A stretch of 64,000 nt of DNA, taken from assembly GCA_963971405.1 (NCBI GenBank), contig OZ020491.1:22562855-22626854 (forward strand), given 5' to 3'. The stretch is from Psococerastis gibbosa (Eukaryota; Arthropoda; Insecta; Psocodea; Psocidae). The notes beneath the pieces are model-generated. The model was not told where the DNA came from, searched no databases, and saw nothing but the letters and a program-made list of their open reading frames with translations. Positions 42,797 to 53,548 of this stretch are shown piece by piece; the first letter of the stretch is position 1, and each line of letters begins with the position of its first letter. A program made the position numbers and the translations under genes.

Positions 42797-42958
42797 GGCG
42801 GGTATTCCATATACGTCAATCGTCAACGAAAAATTGAAAAATGACGTTTTAGCAGACATTAAAGACATACTAAAAATTCTGCTACCACGTCAATTTACGT
42901 CATTTTGACGTCATTTTTCAATTTTTCGTTGACGTTGTACGTATGTGGAATGGGCACC
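42797..42958. mobile_element. Hairpin MITE H6
   Basis: 162 bp, TTA on both flanks. Ends GGCGGGTATTCCATATACG / CGTATGTGGAATGGGCACC, core TTTTAGCAGACATTAAAGAC. Nearly identical to H7. Confidence 0.85.
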
Positions 42959-43385
42959 TTAAAATACAACATTTTAATGACAAGTGATATAAATAAATAA
43001 CTTCTTCATCATTCATAATTAATGTAATAATAATTTATCGGAACTTTAAACTTAAATTAGTGAATAGTAATTTTGTTAATATCGTTTAATAATTAGATGA
43101 CGTTTTAGTTGTAAATTTATAATATATTATTAGGCCTACTATTTAATAATATATAGCAGTGAATAACCTAACTTACCAATCATGTTATTGAAACTTACTA
43201 TAAAGTAGAAACCTAATTTTTACGCAGTAGGAAATGGTTTCTTATTATTTTTACGAGTAATTTTGTAAAATAAAAAGAAGTTTTGAATTTCAGCGGATTA
43301 GCTACTAGCGCGCGCGGTGGCAATCTCGGCCTTATAGAAGTTAGCAGAAGACGAAAATCTCCGTTCATATTTTGATATTTCATAA

Positions 43386-43547
43386 GGGGGGTATTCCATA
43401 TACGTACAACGTCAACGAAAAATTGAAAAATGACGTTTTAGCAGACATTAAAGACATACTAAAAATTCTGCTACCACGTCAATTTACGTCATTTTGACGT
43501 CATTTTTCAATTTTTCGTTGACGTTGTACGTATGTGGAATGGGCACC
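43386..43547. mobile_element. Hairpin MITE H7
   Basis: 162 bp, TAA on both flanks. Near-identical to H6, 427 bp away. Confidence 0.85.
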
Positions 43548-43582
43548 TAATGATAAATGAGCAGTTCAGCTGCTTCAAGCAG

Positions 43583-44567
43583 CAGGGCTGCCGTTTGCCG
43601 TATAATTATACGATTTTGCGTATAATTTGATGGCTTGCGTATCGTCATGCGTATAATGTTAAATGCGTATAATTTGCGTATAATTTCATATAATTTGAAC
43701 AAAGAAAATGCGAGAAAGCAATCTTGAATATTCAATAACAAAAAATCCATTTTTTTTAGCATTTGAAAATTAGCGGGAGTTATTTTTTGGTATAAACCAT
43801 AGAAATATATAAACTGGGACGGTGGTACCCATAATATCCCTTACGGGACAATCGTTAACCATAAGCCAACTATCAGAGATATATACCAACGTAAAAATTT
43901 CGAAGTCTTACACATTTCAGCATAGCAGAAAGGATACCTGGACCCGGTCAAATCTCTGTACTTAGCCTATGAGGACTATTTACCCAGCGAAATTGCGTAT
44001 TTATCTTGGGCAGTTTACACTAGCCGCCATATTGATAACGGTCTACAGCCGCGCGATGGTAAAAACTCTGTGGCAAGACCTAATCATACCATGTTTCGCT
44101 TATGGTTTCGGTACAGCGAATCCGAAGAATCAGCGGACCGAGCGTCACAGTTTCTGGTTTTAAGATGCTTACATATTTCTTCTAGACATGTTACCACATC
44201 CGAAATAACTATGTTTTCCCCCGGAACCAATATTGAAATGGGAACAAAGTATCAAATCATTCAGATCCCACTAATTGGCTAAGCTTAGGCATATGCATGC
44301 ATTTTAATTTTTAAGTTTAAAAAGTTTACATGCGAAAATTTCGATGATTTCAAAAATTGGCGGGAAAATTTTTTTGCCAACAAGAAGGAAGTGTGAAATT
44401 TGAAGGTAAAAAATTAAAATTTTAAGTAAATAAGGGCACGAAAACATAAAAAAAAACAATAAATAAAAAAATAATGCATTTTATTTTTATTTTTGCAACT
44501 TGCGTATCTTTGCGTATCTTTTTCGCTTCCATTGCGTATAATTTTAATTTTCCAAACGGCAGCCCTG
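43583..44567. mobile_element. hAT-like element, CAGGGCTGCCGTTTG ends, perfect 8-bp TSD
   Basis: TSD TCAAGCAG at 43575-43582 and 44568-44575. Right end CAAACGGCAGCCCTG. The subterminal regions repeat GCGTATAATTT. No transposase is recognisable in its 985 bp. Confidence 0.87.
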
Positions 44568-44593
44568 TCAAGCAGCTCAACTGCTCATTTATC

Positions 44594-46377
44594 CAGGGTT
44601 GCCGTTTTGCGTGAAAAATCACGAAATGCGTGTATTTTCAGAGCTTGCGTGATGTGCGTGTAAAGTGCGTGTATTTTAGACAAAATTGATTTTATAATTA
44701 AATAAAAATATTGAAATTTAAACCAATAAAATAATAAAAAAATTAAAACCCAGGAAAAATGAAAAAAAAAATGCCGAAAAATGCTGTTTACCTTACCTGA
44801 TCTAGGACCACAGACCACAAGTGACAAGACCCCAACACAACTCCAAAAATCAAATTCCAAATCTACTCGGCCGGCGGGCGGCCATTGTGATTTGCCCATT
44901 ATTTCATATTTGTCTGCCTCTGCGCCACATGGGCGCAAAATCGAACAAGATAATAAACATGCATACATATTATAGAACAAAGAAATGCCACGTGTGAGAG
45001 GTCTTTCTCTGATTGAAAATTAATAAAAAAAACTACGTATTTACGAACCACAATGTCTGAAAAGAGTTTGAACTCTTTTGTTCAAGCGAATAAGGCGACC
45101 ACACCTTAAAACCCCACGATTTTATAGAAAGTCAATATTTTGGGCCGAATTATTTAAAAAGTAATAACATAATAAAGTGCTCATCTGAAAAATCTAAACA
45201 TTTTTGGCAAGATGCGTAAAGCCCCGTATTTCAGGTCTATTTAACAAACATCTTCTCCCGGGGGAGACCCCTGGACCCCCTCGTTTGGAATTAGCCTATG
45301 TTCATCGCCTGTAAACATCGAAACGTTACTCCTATCAAAATGCATGAAACCCACCATTTCATGCTCATCTTTCAAGAATTTGCTCGTAATTGGATTCATT
45401 GCCTGTAAAATCTAAACATTAACCTATCAAAATGCCTAAAACCCCACTGTTTCAGACCTATTTAAAAATAAAAAAAAACACCCGGGGAGACCCCGATCTC
45501 CCTTGTATGTAGTTATATTCATCGTCCGTACAATTGAAACATTAGTCCTATCAAAATGCGTAAAACCCTTACCATTTCAGCCCTATTTTAAAAAAAAATT
45601 CACCCGGGGGAGACCCCCGGCCCCCCTTGCTTCTAATTATATTCATTGTCTGTAAAATCATCAAAACGTAACAACTTAATAAAGTCGTTATCTACAAAAT
45701 CTAAACATTTTTGGCAAGATGCGTAAAACTCCGTATTTCAGGTATTTTACAAAAATCTTCACCCGGGGGAGACCCCCAGACTCCCTCGTTCGTATTTAGC
45801 CTATATACATTGCCTGTAAAAATCGAAACATTACTCCTATCATCATCATATATCATATATCCATCATTTCAGGCTTATTTTTCAAAAATTTTGACCGGGG
45901 CCCCCCTTGCTTTTATTTATATTCATTACGACCCTTGGGGCCCCCGTTCACGTCTCCCGAACCCCCGGGCCCCTGTGCGACGGACAGTAATGTCATTAAT
46001 TTAAATGCTGCGAAAGTCCTTGAGAACGGTTTCCCCCTTATTCTACACTATCATGAAAATGGGGGGGGGGGGGCGAATTAAACACCGCCACCCTCGAAAA
46101 ACTATCGTTACGCCACTGGAAGTAAGAAAAATAATTCACACAGATTTTTCAGCCCCACTACAAGCTAAGCATAGAAGTTGTTAGATAAAATTAGCAAAAC
46201 AAATGACATATTTTTTAGTTACCATATTAAAAAATTTAATATAAATTATGTATTATATATATATATATATATTATATTAATATGCATATATATTAGCCGA
46301 TTAGTTGCTTGCGTGATATGTCGTGAATTTTGAACGTCAGTGGCGTGATATTTCATGTGACACGTCCGGCAACACTG
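44594..46377. mobile_element. hAT-like element, CAGGGTTGCCG ends, perfect 8-bp TSD, contains an array
   Basis: TSD CATTTATC at 44586-44593 and 46378-46385. Ends CAGGGTTGCCG / CCGGCAACACTG. Subterminal GCGTG motifs. The interior includes the tandem units at 45110-46010. Length is 1784 bp, and no transposase is recognised. Confidence 0.85.
45110..46115. repeat. Minisatellite-like array of about six 120-bp units inside the hAT-like element
   Basis: Units begin near 45212, 45338, 45427, 45551, 45714 and 45840. Each has a GCGTAAAACCCC-type start and most have a CCCGGGGGAGACCCCC box. The right end joins the CGAAAAACTATCGTTACGCC block of the CAGTGCCGG family. Confidence 0.7.
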
Positions 46378-46385
46378 CATTTATC

Positions 46386-47250
46386 AGCAGCCTGCTTGAG
46401 TGCTTCGACGCTTGGGCCTTGGACGCTGTTCAGCTGTTGCCCCAGTGAGCCCCACTTGCCCCTTGTCGCCTGCCGGTTGGCGGTTGCTCTATTTTTAATT
46501 TTTATTAGTCTATAAAGTCTATTGACTATTCACTATTGTCTTTTGAATTTGGACTTTGGTCTTGGTTTAATAATTATTTATGTTAAATTATTAATTGTTT
46601 ATGTTCAACGGACTTCAACCGAGTTGTACAATGTACTTGTACAGGTAGAAATAGTAAAATACAAGAACTGTAGAAACTCTCCCGCTGCTAAACATAAGTT
46701 ATCTCCCGAAATTGTGCTCCATTATCCATAAGATGAAGTAAAAGAAAGCAAGGTTTCCACGGAATTCGCGGGAAAAATTGCTGATCATGATTCAACTAAT
46801 ATGGTCACGGTAGGTAAGATATTTTTTCTTATACTTGCGCCCCAACCCCTTCGAATTCGAATATTTGGTAAAAAAGGTAAGCTACCCCGGGGTACAAAAA
46901 TTGGGATGAAAATTCATATAATGTGGAAGACAAACGTCCCATTGGAAATACAATTTATATTGTATTTTAAGTGACGATTATTGCTTTATTTGCATGTTTG
47001 ACCCTCTGACCGTCAGAGTCTGACGAAATGATCCCCTCGATAAAATGTCTCATAAGCAATGAGTGCCTATACCCGCCAATGCAAAATTAAAAAAAAAAAA
47101 TGAGCTGGAATTAAATAACCATGATTCGCCTTTTTTTGGGAAATGGGTTTCTCATCTGCTAAATATAAAATAAAAGATACTCCTATGTAACTAAATGTTG
47201 CCAGTGGCCTTGATTCCATGAGAGCAGAACACGTCTCAAACTGCGGCAGC
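46386..47250. other. No gene seen
   Basis: A GC-rich patch at 46385-46490 has no recognisable product. The rest is AT-rich without features. Confidence 0.4.
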
Positions 47251-47259
47251 TTAGTAGTG

Positions 47260-47550
47260 TGCACATCGTTGGCAGGGGAACCTGGTGGGACATGATAATG
47301 CGCTTAGGCAGTATAAGTCGAGTCCTGGTCACCTCCGATTTAATCGTGTGACTTTACCATGTTCCCCAAGTGATTCGGAATCCACTATAATCAGGAGGTC
47401 CACCCTGTCAGTCAACTCCCCTTTCCCCGAGGTGAAAGAGTCTGCCCTTAGGGTGCCTCAAGTTAACAAACAGACTCACTCCACCCGCCAGGCTGACAGG
47501 GTTGCTTAAAGCAGAAATGCTGAAAGCAGGCGTTAGAAACAACAACAACC
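47260..47550. repeat. SINE-like repeat family R-C, near full length
   Basis: GTCCTGGTCACCTCCGATTT ... GGTCCACCCTGTCAGTCA ... GCAGGCGTTAGAAACAACAA. Closely similar to 7280-7475. Confidence 0.65.
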
Positions 47551-47744
47551 AAATGTTGTTATTTTATTAGGTGTAGCCTAACTAGACCTTCGCAACTCTG
47601 TTATTGATAACATTTGCTTCTGAACTGACCGAGCACATGGTGTTGTTTTGCGTCAGTCTGGCCCCATCTCGCCCTGTTTGTTTTCAAAGGGGCTGCGAGT
47701 GCGCCGTACCGTAGCGGAGTTGATTCAGTAGCGGCCATGTTATA

Positions 47745-47815
47745 GTAAAAACTGGACTAGGCGGGATTTGAACCCGCGATCCCGCCAAGTTCAGTTTTTG
47801 CTATATCCTCAAAAC
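47745..47815. repeat. Opposed tRNA-like heads, short copy
   Basis: ACTGGACTAGGCGGGATTTG and GATCCCGCCAAGTTCAGTTT are inverted halves around GAACCCGC, related to 37685 and 58268. Confidence 0.45.
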
Positions 47816-47999
47816 CATTCCCGTAAAGTTTGAATGCACTGTATTTAATTTAATTATTTTTCGGAGAGGATGTAGCTGTAGCCAAAATCAGCCATCAGCC
47901 CTTCCAATTTTGAGAGTGTCCGCTAAATGGGTTTAGTCATTATTTATTTATTTATTATTGTGATTGATGAATGCATAAGCTGGTGAAGTAATTTATTCT

Positions 48000-48262
48000 A
48001 AATCTGGCAAAACACACCACGCAGAGTCCAAACAATCATCCGCTCACAGTAGCGCTTTGCGTGAATGCAGGATAGGACTTGAAGCGCTGAGCTGGTTTGG
48101 ATTGGTCGCGCAGTCTCGAAGACTAGCTCCAAGTCCACGGTTCAATGTCCGTGCCCTCACAGCTTTTCACTTTTCAGTTTACCGCTGCTCCGCAGTTGCA
48201 AATTTGCACGTACTGTGAACTTTTCCATAACTCTGGCCTTGGATACTTTCTTCAACTTGTTC
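48000..48262 (+). ncRNA. Putative exon A of a plus-strand spliced transcript
   Basis: A GC-richer island ending TTGTTC|GTAAGTGTG, a strong donor. All frames reaching the donor are interrupted by stops or lack an ATG, so it looks untranslated. The 5' boundary is arbitrary. It would be the first of exons A-E. Confidence 0.3.
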
Positions 48263-48394
48263 GTAAGTGTGATTTTCCAATACCTATTATTACTATTCGT
48301 TCTTTAGTTTTTTTATAGATGGCCCGTAACCAGGAATTTTCTTCAGGTCGTCAGGGGGGGGGGGGCTGATGTTGGGAATTTTTAATGACTTTTT

Positions 48395-48590
48395 TATGGA
48401 TGCAGGCCTACTTTTGTGGTGGCCAACATCCTCTTATTCTGTTTTTGTTTTAGACAATATTGGTTGCATATAGTTTCGTTATGAATTTGGCAAGCTGGTG
48501 CAAGCCGTAACTTAGTTGTGAACTCATTTGTTACAAGTTGAGACATGCTTACCATTGACACCATGTATAACAGCAGTATGCGTGACCATG
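48395..48590. repeat. Interspersed repeat family R-B copy
   Basis: GACTTTTTTATGGATGCAGG and CAAGTTGAGACATGCTTACC match 25385 and 25950. Confidence 0.5.
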
Positions 48591-48734
48591 CTTGGGTTTG
48601 GTTTTAGAAATGCGTACTTAAATGCACTTAATGCATAAGTAATATTAAAACAATTTACGCCATGGCATTTCAAAATATGTAAACATATTGTAGAATGAGC
48701 TAGCGAATAATATGTAGAGATTATTTAATTCTTA

Positions 48735-48877
48735 GGTGCCCATTCCACATACGTACAACGTCAATGAAAATTATGAAATTGAAGGTGGTAGCAGACATTA
48801 AAGACATACTAAAAATTCTGCTACCACCTTCAATTTCATAATTTTCATTGACGATGTACGTATGTGGAATGGGCACC
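48735..48877. mobile_element. Hairpin MITE H8
   Basis: TTA on both flanks. Ends GGTGCCCATTCCACATACG / complement, core GGTAGCAGACATTAAAGAC. Nearly perfect palindrome. Confidence 0.85.
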
Positions 48878-49205
48878 TTACTACCACAACCACCTTGACA
48901 TGAAAATTCTCAAAAAATAAAAGCTTTCACAGTAAATATTTAATTTTTTCACCGCAAATATTTGGCCTATTACTTAGAAGAAAAAGAAAACTAAAATAGC
49001 ATTTCACATTGAACAAATTTTTTGGAATTAAAAAATCAGTCGGGCAAATAGACTGCTTTTTGGTTAGGCTTGTATTTTCTATTAATTCTTCATCTGACCA
49101 CTTCTTTACGGGTTCGGAACGCAAGTCTATAATTAATGGACAGTAATTTCGGTCCTTAATGTAATTTCCCTGCAATAATTTAGTTATTATTATAATTTTT
49201 TGCAG

Positions 49206-49472
49206 GTGCACGCTTATTTGCCTTCCAGTTCTACAGCATTCGACGGGCTTTGGCTTGCGTCATCATTACGCTCCGCATTCGTGTTGTTGGCTTCTAATCA
49301 GCCAGTCCAGCAGCTTCGTAGACGTCCGTACGTCTTGGTTGTCTACACTATCTGCCAATTACTTGTGTGATTGGGCCCGTGTCCTTGTTCGAACTCCTTG
49401 CCGTTATGAGGACCAGAGGCCCACTACTTCCGCAATTGCTGCCACTTTCTACCGAACTTTTTGGCCATTGAG
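49206..49472 (+). ncRNA. Putative exon B of a plus-strand spliced transcript
   Basis: The acceptor is TTTTTTGCAG and the donor TTGAG|GTAAGC. One frame is open throughout (88 codons) with no Met and a Cys/Ser-rich composition I do not recognise. It joins exon C in frame, but no upstream start exists. Confidence 0.35.
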
Positions 49473-49684
49473 GTAAGCGAATGTAACAAAAATATTTTCA
49501 CATCCCGTTCAAAGAAAAGTGGCGATTCAGCCCGTGAGTTGTCCAACAGGGAGGAAAGAAAAAGAAAACAAAGCACATGATAATGTCTATGACCATCATT
49601 TGTCGTGAAATATGACGACGTTAATGAAAAAGTGGGCATAGTTGGTCCTAATTCTCTTAAAGAGAGACAAAATAATAATGTCCT

Positions 49685-49880
49685 GAAAGACTTTCTAAGA
49701 ACCTAGGCCTACTTAAAGTGGCCCATTGGTCCCTTGCCCAATGTCAACGACCCCGTGGGTTTTGGACATTATATATATTGTTTCCCTATGCATTTTGCCC
49801 ATTGGCAAACTAGTATACGTCGTCCATGACAACATACACCGGTTGCAAGCTGAGACAAGCTTATCATTGAGGCAATGTAA
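49685..49880. repeat. Interspersed repeat family R-B copy
   Basis: GTCCCTTGCCCAATGTCAAC, TTGTTTCCCTATGCATTTTG and ACAAGCTTATCATTGAGGCA match the copy at 3779. Confidence 0.6.
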
Positions 49881-49887
49881 CAGGCGA

Positions 49888-50304
49888 CCTGAATTCATAT
49901 TATAAACCTATTCCTCTATTAAGCCTCACTTCTTGCCTTGTTCAAGATTTTGTCTTTAATTTTGAAACATCGTGAAAGTCTCTGCAAGGCGGGGTTTCCA
50001 CCGACTTCTCATTGCAGAATGCAAAGACATTGAAGTGGTAGCAGACATTCTAGACTTAGGCGGGTGTTCCACCGACCTCTCATTGCGGAATGCAAATGAA
50101 AGTTTTGTTTTACTCTATGCCATAGTTAAAATTGATCAATGATCATAGAGTAAAATCACAAACAAACAAACTAAAATTAAAAAATGGCGTCATGGGATAT
50201 GTTAAGTACAAACATTTTAATAGATTTCTATAAAATAAAAAAAATCAAATTTCCGTCAAAGTCAATTTTGTATTCTGCAATGAGAGGTCTGTAGAAACCC
50301 CGCC
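49888..50304. mobile_element. Nested hairpin MITE composite C6 with duplicated flank
   Basis: Element 49988-50304. The left outer arm GGCGGGGTTTCCACCGACT and a complete inner MITE are present, but the right outer arm is missing. The 100 bp to the left are the same as at 23775-23897. Confidence 0.65.
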
Positions 50305-50824
50305 TTAACTAAGTACAAATACGAGTCTAAAGAGAGATATACACGCACCTACATGCAGGAAACATAACGGAAAGAACCTTTTATAATACTAATTTATCTG
50401 ATATTAATATAGTATAAAATATGGTATTATACAGTAGTGAATGCATATAGACAATCAGACCCCCCGGGCCGTTTTATATTTATTTCTACAATATCACATT
50501 TCTCAGGAATTATCGATCTTCCTGTAAATTTGAAGCAATGTTACTCTGAACTTTGATTTGTATGTACAGTATGAGACCATTACTAACACATGTTGGCCAC
50601 AGTTTTGGAACTCCTTCGACTTGAAATTCTTGGCTTTCGTTACTTTTCGGATCTCAAGTTCACTAACTGTAGCCAATAGGTCTTTTTGACCTACTGCGTC
50701 TACGACTACATACTGCCTATATAATTATCAGTAGGAACATTTCTTCCACCTTATGGCATTTCAAGTATGTGTTCCTATTAGGTACTCGTTACCGATTAAT
50801 TTTTATTTGTTTATGTTTTTGCAG

Positions 50825-51132
50825 AAAGATGGACGAAAGACAGGACGAGGCTGAGCGAAGTGGAACATATAATATTCTTTATATGCCTCTTCTATCGATG
50901 ATCGGCGATCGTAATGGCAATTTGGGCCTTGGAGACTGCTGCTCTGAGAAGTCAAGTCGTGAACAACTCCTGGGCATGATACCTGGGTGACTACCGACCA
51001 CAGCGTCCCTATTAAAGCAGTGGTGAAGACAAAGGATCTTTTGCCAGTCTTCAGGCCATGATTCACTTTGGGCTGTCGTGCCACGGCGTATTTCCTTCAT
51101 ATCTTCCCGGGACTAAGTGTCCGCACATGAAG
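50825..51132 (+). ncRNA. Putative exon C of a plus-strand spliced transcript
   Basis: The acceptor is TTTTTGCAG and the donor ATGAAG|GTAGGC. The first ATG (50829) opens 54 codons, MDERQDEAERSGTYNILYM and on, ending at 50990. The product is unknown. A 142-nt stretch after the stop suggests an untranslated or non-coding transcript. Confidence 0.35.
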
Positions 51133-51183
51133 GTAGGCTTTGTAAATTACTTTAGAAATACTATGTAATTACGATGGCAGCAG

Positions 51184-51712
51184 GAAGAAGCTCGCTAACC
51201 TGATAAAACTCGGGTGGATTATTACACTGCAATGGATCCCAAGCCATGTGGGTGTAGAAGGGAACGAGAAAGCCGACAAACTGGCAAAAAACGGCACAAC
51301 CCTCCAGCAACCACCCTGCGCTCAATCCTACTCCTCTGCTATATCCGCCATCAGGCAGAATATAAATGCATGGATTCAGAGGCAAAACACTGAAGCCAGT
51401 GCAGGAAAGACCTGGTTGAAGCTAATTAAAAATCCAATCCCACACAGTCTACCCAGGGCCATCAGTGTTGCGGCGTTCCGGACCACGATGGGCCATGACT
51501 ACCTCGCTGCACGCCTCAACCGCATTGGAGTGCGCGATTCCTGCGCTTGCGACCTATGTGGACACCCCCGGATGGACGCTGAACACCTCGTGTCATGCCC
51601 GGCGATCGACCACACACCGACAAATGAAGACGAGTTTGAAAAGATCGCACGTCGCTACTGGTCAGCGCGTCACCAAATGCCAAGGATGGGCGTTGGCTAG
51701 TAAGTAAGTAAG
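51184..51712 (+). mobile_element. 5'-truncated non-LTR retrotransposon with 14-bp TSD and TAAG tail
   Basis: TSD TACGATGGCAGCAG at 51170-51183 and 51713-51726. The intact frame runs from the element start to TAG at 51698-51700. It contains WIPSHVGVEGNEKADKLAKN (RNase H-like end) and a CACDLCGHPRMDAEHLVSCP Cys/His module. The tail is TAAGTAAGTAAG. Confidence 0.88.
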
Positions 51713-52024
51713 TACGATGGCAGCAGTATAGTTGAAGACCAGACAAGTTCCTAATAGACTTAGTTTTTCATCACTCATCTTTCTGAAATCAAAACCACAT
51801 CAAAAAGATTAAACTAGCATATAATGTATATGCATGAATGCGGTGCAGGAAAAGAAAAATACAATAAAATTCCAAAATATGCATGTAGTATTGGCTACTG
51901 TACACGATGCATAGGTACTAACAACTAATGATATAAATGTATTTGTTCTATTGTATTCATTCTTAGTGACATCCACGTACTGACGAGCAGGCACTGAGGT
52001 GGTGGCTAGTTCTGCCTCCCTCTC

Positions 52025-52130
52025 TCCTTCCCTCAACTAGGAAGGCCCTCCGTAGCAAGTGGGTGCCTTGAACCAACAACCTTTCAGGTGAAAGTCTGCT
52101 GGGTCCGTACCAGTACTCTACACGTTTGCA
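52025..52130 (-). repeat. tRNA-derived SINE fragment
   Basis: CTTGAACCAACAACCTTTCA and GTACCAGTACTCTACACGTT correspond to the SINE head at 15180-15246, diverged. Confidence 0.55.
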
Positions 52131-52179
52131 CCTTAATGCATTTTCTATATGATTTGTGTGTTAATACAATGTTTTTCAG

Positions 52180-52436
52180 GGGTGGAACGCCCTAAACCTA
52201 TACACCAGTGGCTTTACACAATCACCGAAGAAGGTGCTAGACACTGGCAGGTCGTCCTCTATACTGATGGTTTCTTCGCTGGCTTTATCGGCACGTAGGC
52301 CTACTTCAGCTGTAGCTGCGCAACGACTCGGATCGAGATCAACCTGCGCCAATGGTCCCATTGCGCCGTCTTCGCCGTCCGGATCAAGCGTTAAGATTCC
52401 CGTCGAAAAAGAACTACTGGATCCGTAGCGACTAAG
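52180..52436 (+). ncRNA. Putative exon D of a plus-strand spliced transcript
   Basis: The acceptor is TGTTTTTCAG and the donor ACTAAG|GTATGC. A frame open from the acceptor (GWNALNLYTSGFTQSPKKVL and on, Ser/Ala-rich) ends at TAG 52426-52428. The opposite strand also has a plausible frame, so strand and coding status are unresolved. Confidence 0.35.
52183..52434 (-). CDS. Alternative minus-strand exon, acidic C-terminus, unknown function
   Basis: The minus strand reads RYGSSSSFSTGILTLDPDGE, then an Ala/Asp-rich stretch and TISIEDDLPVSSTFFGDCVK, ending FRAFHP and TGA. The composition is more protein-like than the plus frame. However, the minus acceptor CATACCTTAG lacks a pyrimidine tract, and no AATAAA follows. 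It competes with plus-strand exon D. Confidence 0.25.
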
Positions 52437-52522
52437 GTATGCTATTCAAAACAGACTATAAAATTTACAGCTAACATCCTCTTGAAAAGTAACAATTAAA
52501 ATTTGAAGGGAACTTTTATCGG

Positions 52523-52630
52523 CTTCAGTGGTAGTGCGCTTGTACTTAACGATCGGAGACGTGTCGTAACTCAACATGCATACTAATCTCATAGGCGACT
52601 GAAGAGGTCAATCGGAATTCATTAACTTGT
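52523..52630 (+). repeat. Short interspersed repeat (GGAGACGTGTCGTAACTC family)
   Basis: Nearly identical to 34816-34935. TTCAGTGGTAGTGCGCTTG may be a relic A box. Confidence 0.5.
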
Positions 52631-53190
52631 TTTTATCCGATTGAAATTTTTTTTTTTTAAAGAAAATGTCTTACCATTATCGGTACCTAATCATCGCATT
52701 CAACGATATCTTCGAGACATCATAGCGTTTCATTGTTTAATTTTGCCCATTATTTGAATTATATACAAGTACCAGCACCACTATTTTTCCGAACAACTAT
52801 TTCTTAAGCTCTTAAAAATTCTCCTGAAAAGGTTCTCTGTGTGTAAAGAAACCGACAGCAAGCCTATCGTCGCTTCTGAGAACCCATAGGTTCGAAATTC
52901 GACACAAAAAGAAAACATTCGACGTCCGAGCCTTGGTCCACCCAACTTTAAAATCAGTAGCTTACTTAATCCTGTGGGCAAGAAGAGAATATTTTACCAG
53001 ACCTCAGGCCTAACTTCCCAATGTGTTGTCATGCCATGGCGTTTTTTAATCCTTTAATAACGTTCCTCAACATTTTGATGCATTGTAGGCAAGTGCCGCA
53101 TGCCACGCTGCGCACGCGGCACTAGGGGAAAAGAGGAAGAAGTAGGCAAGTTTATGTATGTGGCAGTGGCTTACACAGTTTGGCCAGTAA

Positions 53191-53317
53191 GGCGGCGTTT
53201 CCATTGACCTTGTATTGCAGAATGCGTATGACGTTGACGTGGTAGCAGACATTAAAGACTTGTTAATGATGTCAACGTCATGTACATTCTGCAATACGAG
53301 TCAATGGAAACGACGCC
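53191..53317. mobile_element. Hairpin MITE H9
   Basis: Ends GGCGGCGTTTCCATTGACC / complement, TAA and TTA flanks, core GTGGTAGCAGACATTAAAGA. The right arm is shortened. Confidence 0.75.
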
Positions 53318-53548
53318 TTAGGAGGTGTGTAATTATTGAACATGACAACAACATAATCAAGGCGTGGTAGGTATGTTCAGTAATTATGTTGGCTGTCCGA
53401 TAGTCTCACAAGTCACAAAGACTCCCTCGCACAGTTACCCACACCATCAATTTCATTTCTCAGTGCGAAGAAATGGGCAATTTTCAATTTATATAAAAAA
53501 AAAAAGTGATAGGTAATTGTAAACCTTTTTACGTTTTTGTTGTTTCAG

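Noticed and set aside
43583..46377. Autonomous hAT transposase in the two large elements
   Set aside because: All reading frames are short and none shows recognisable transposase motifs.
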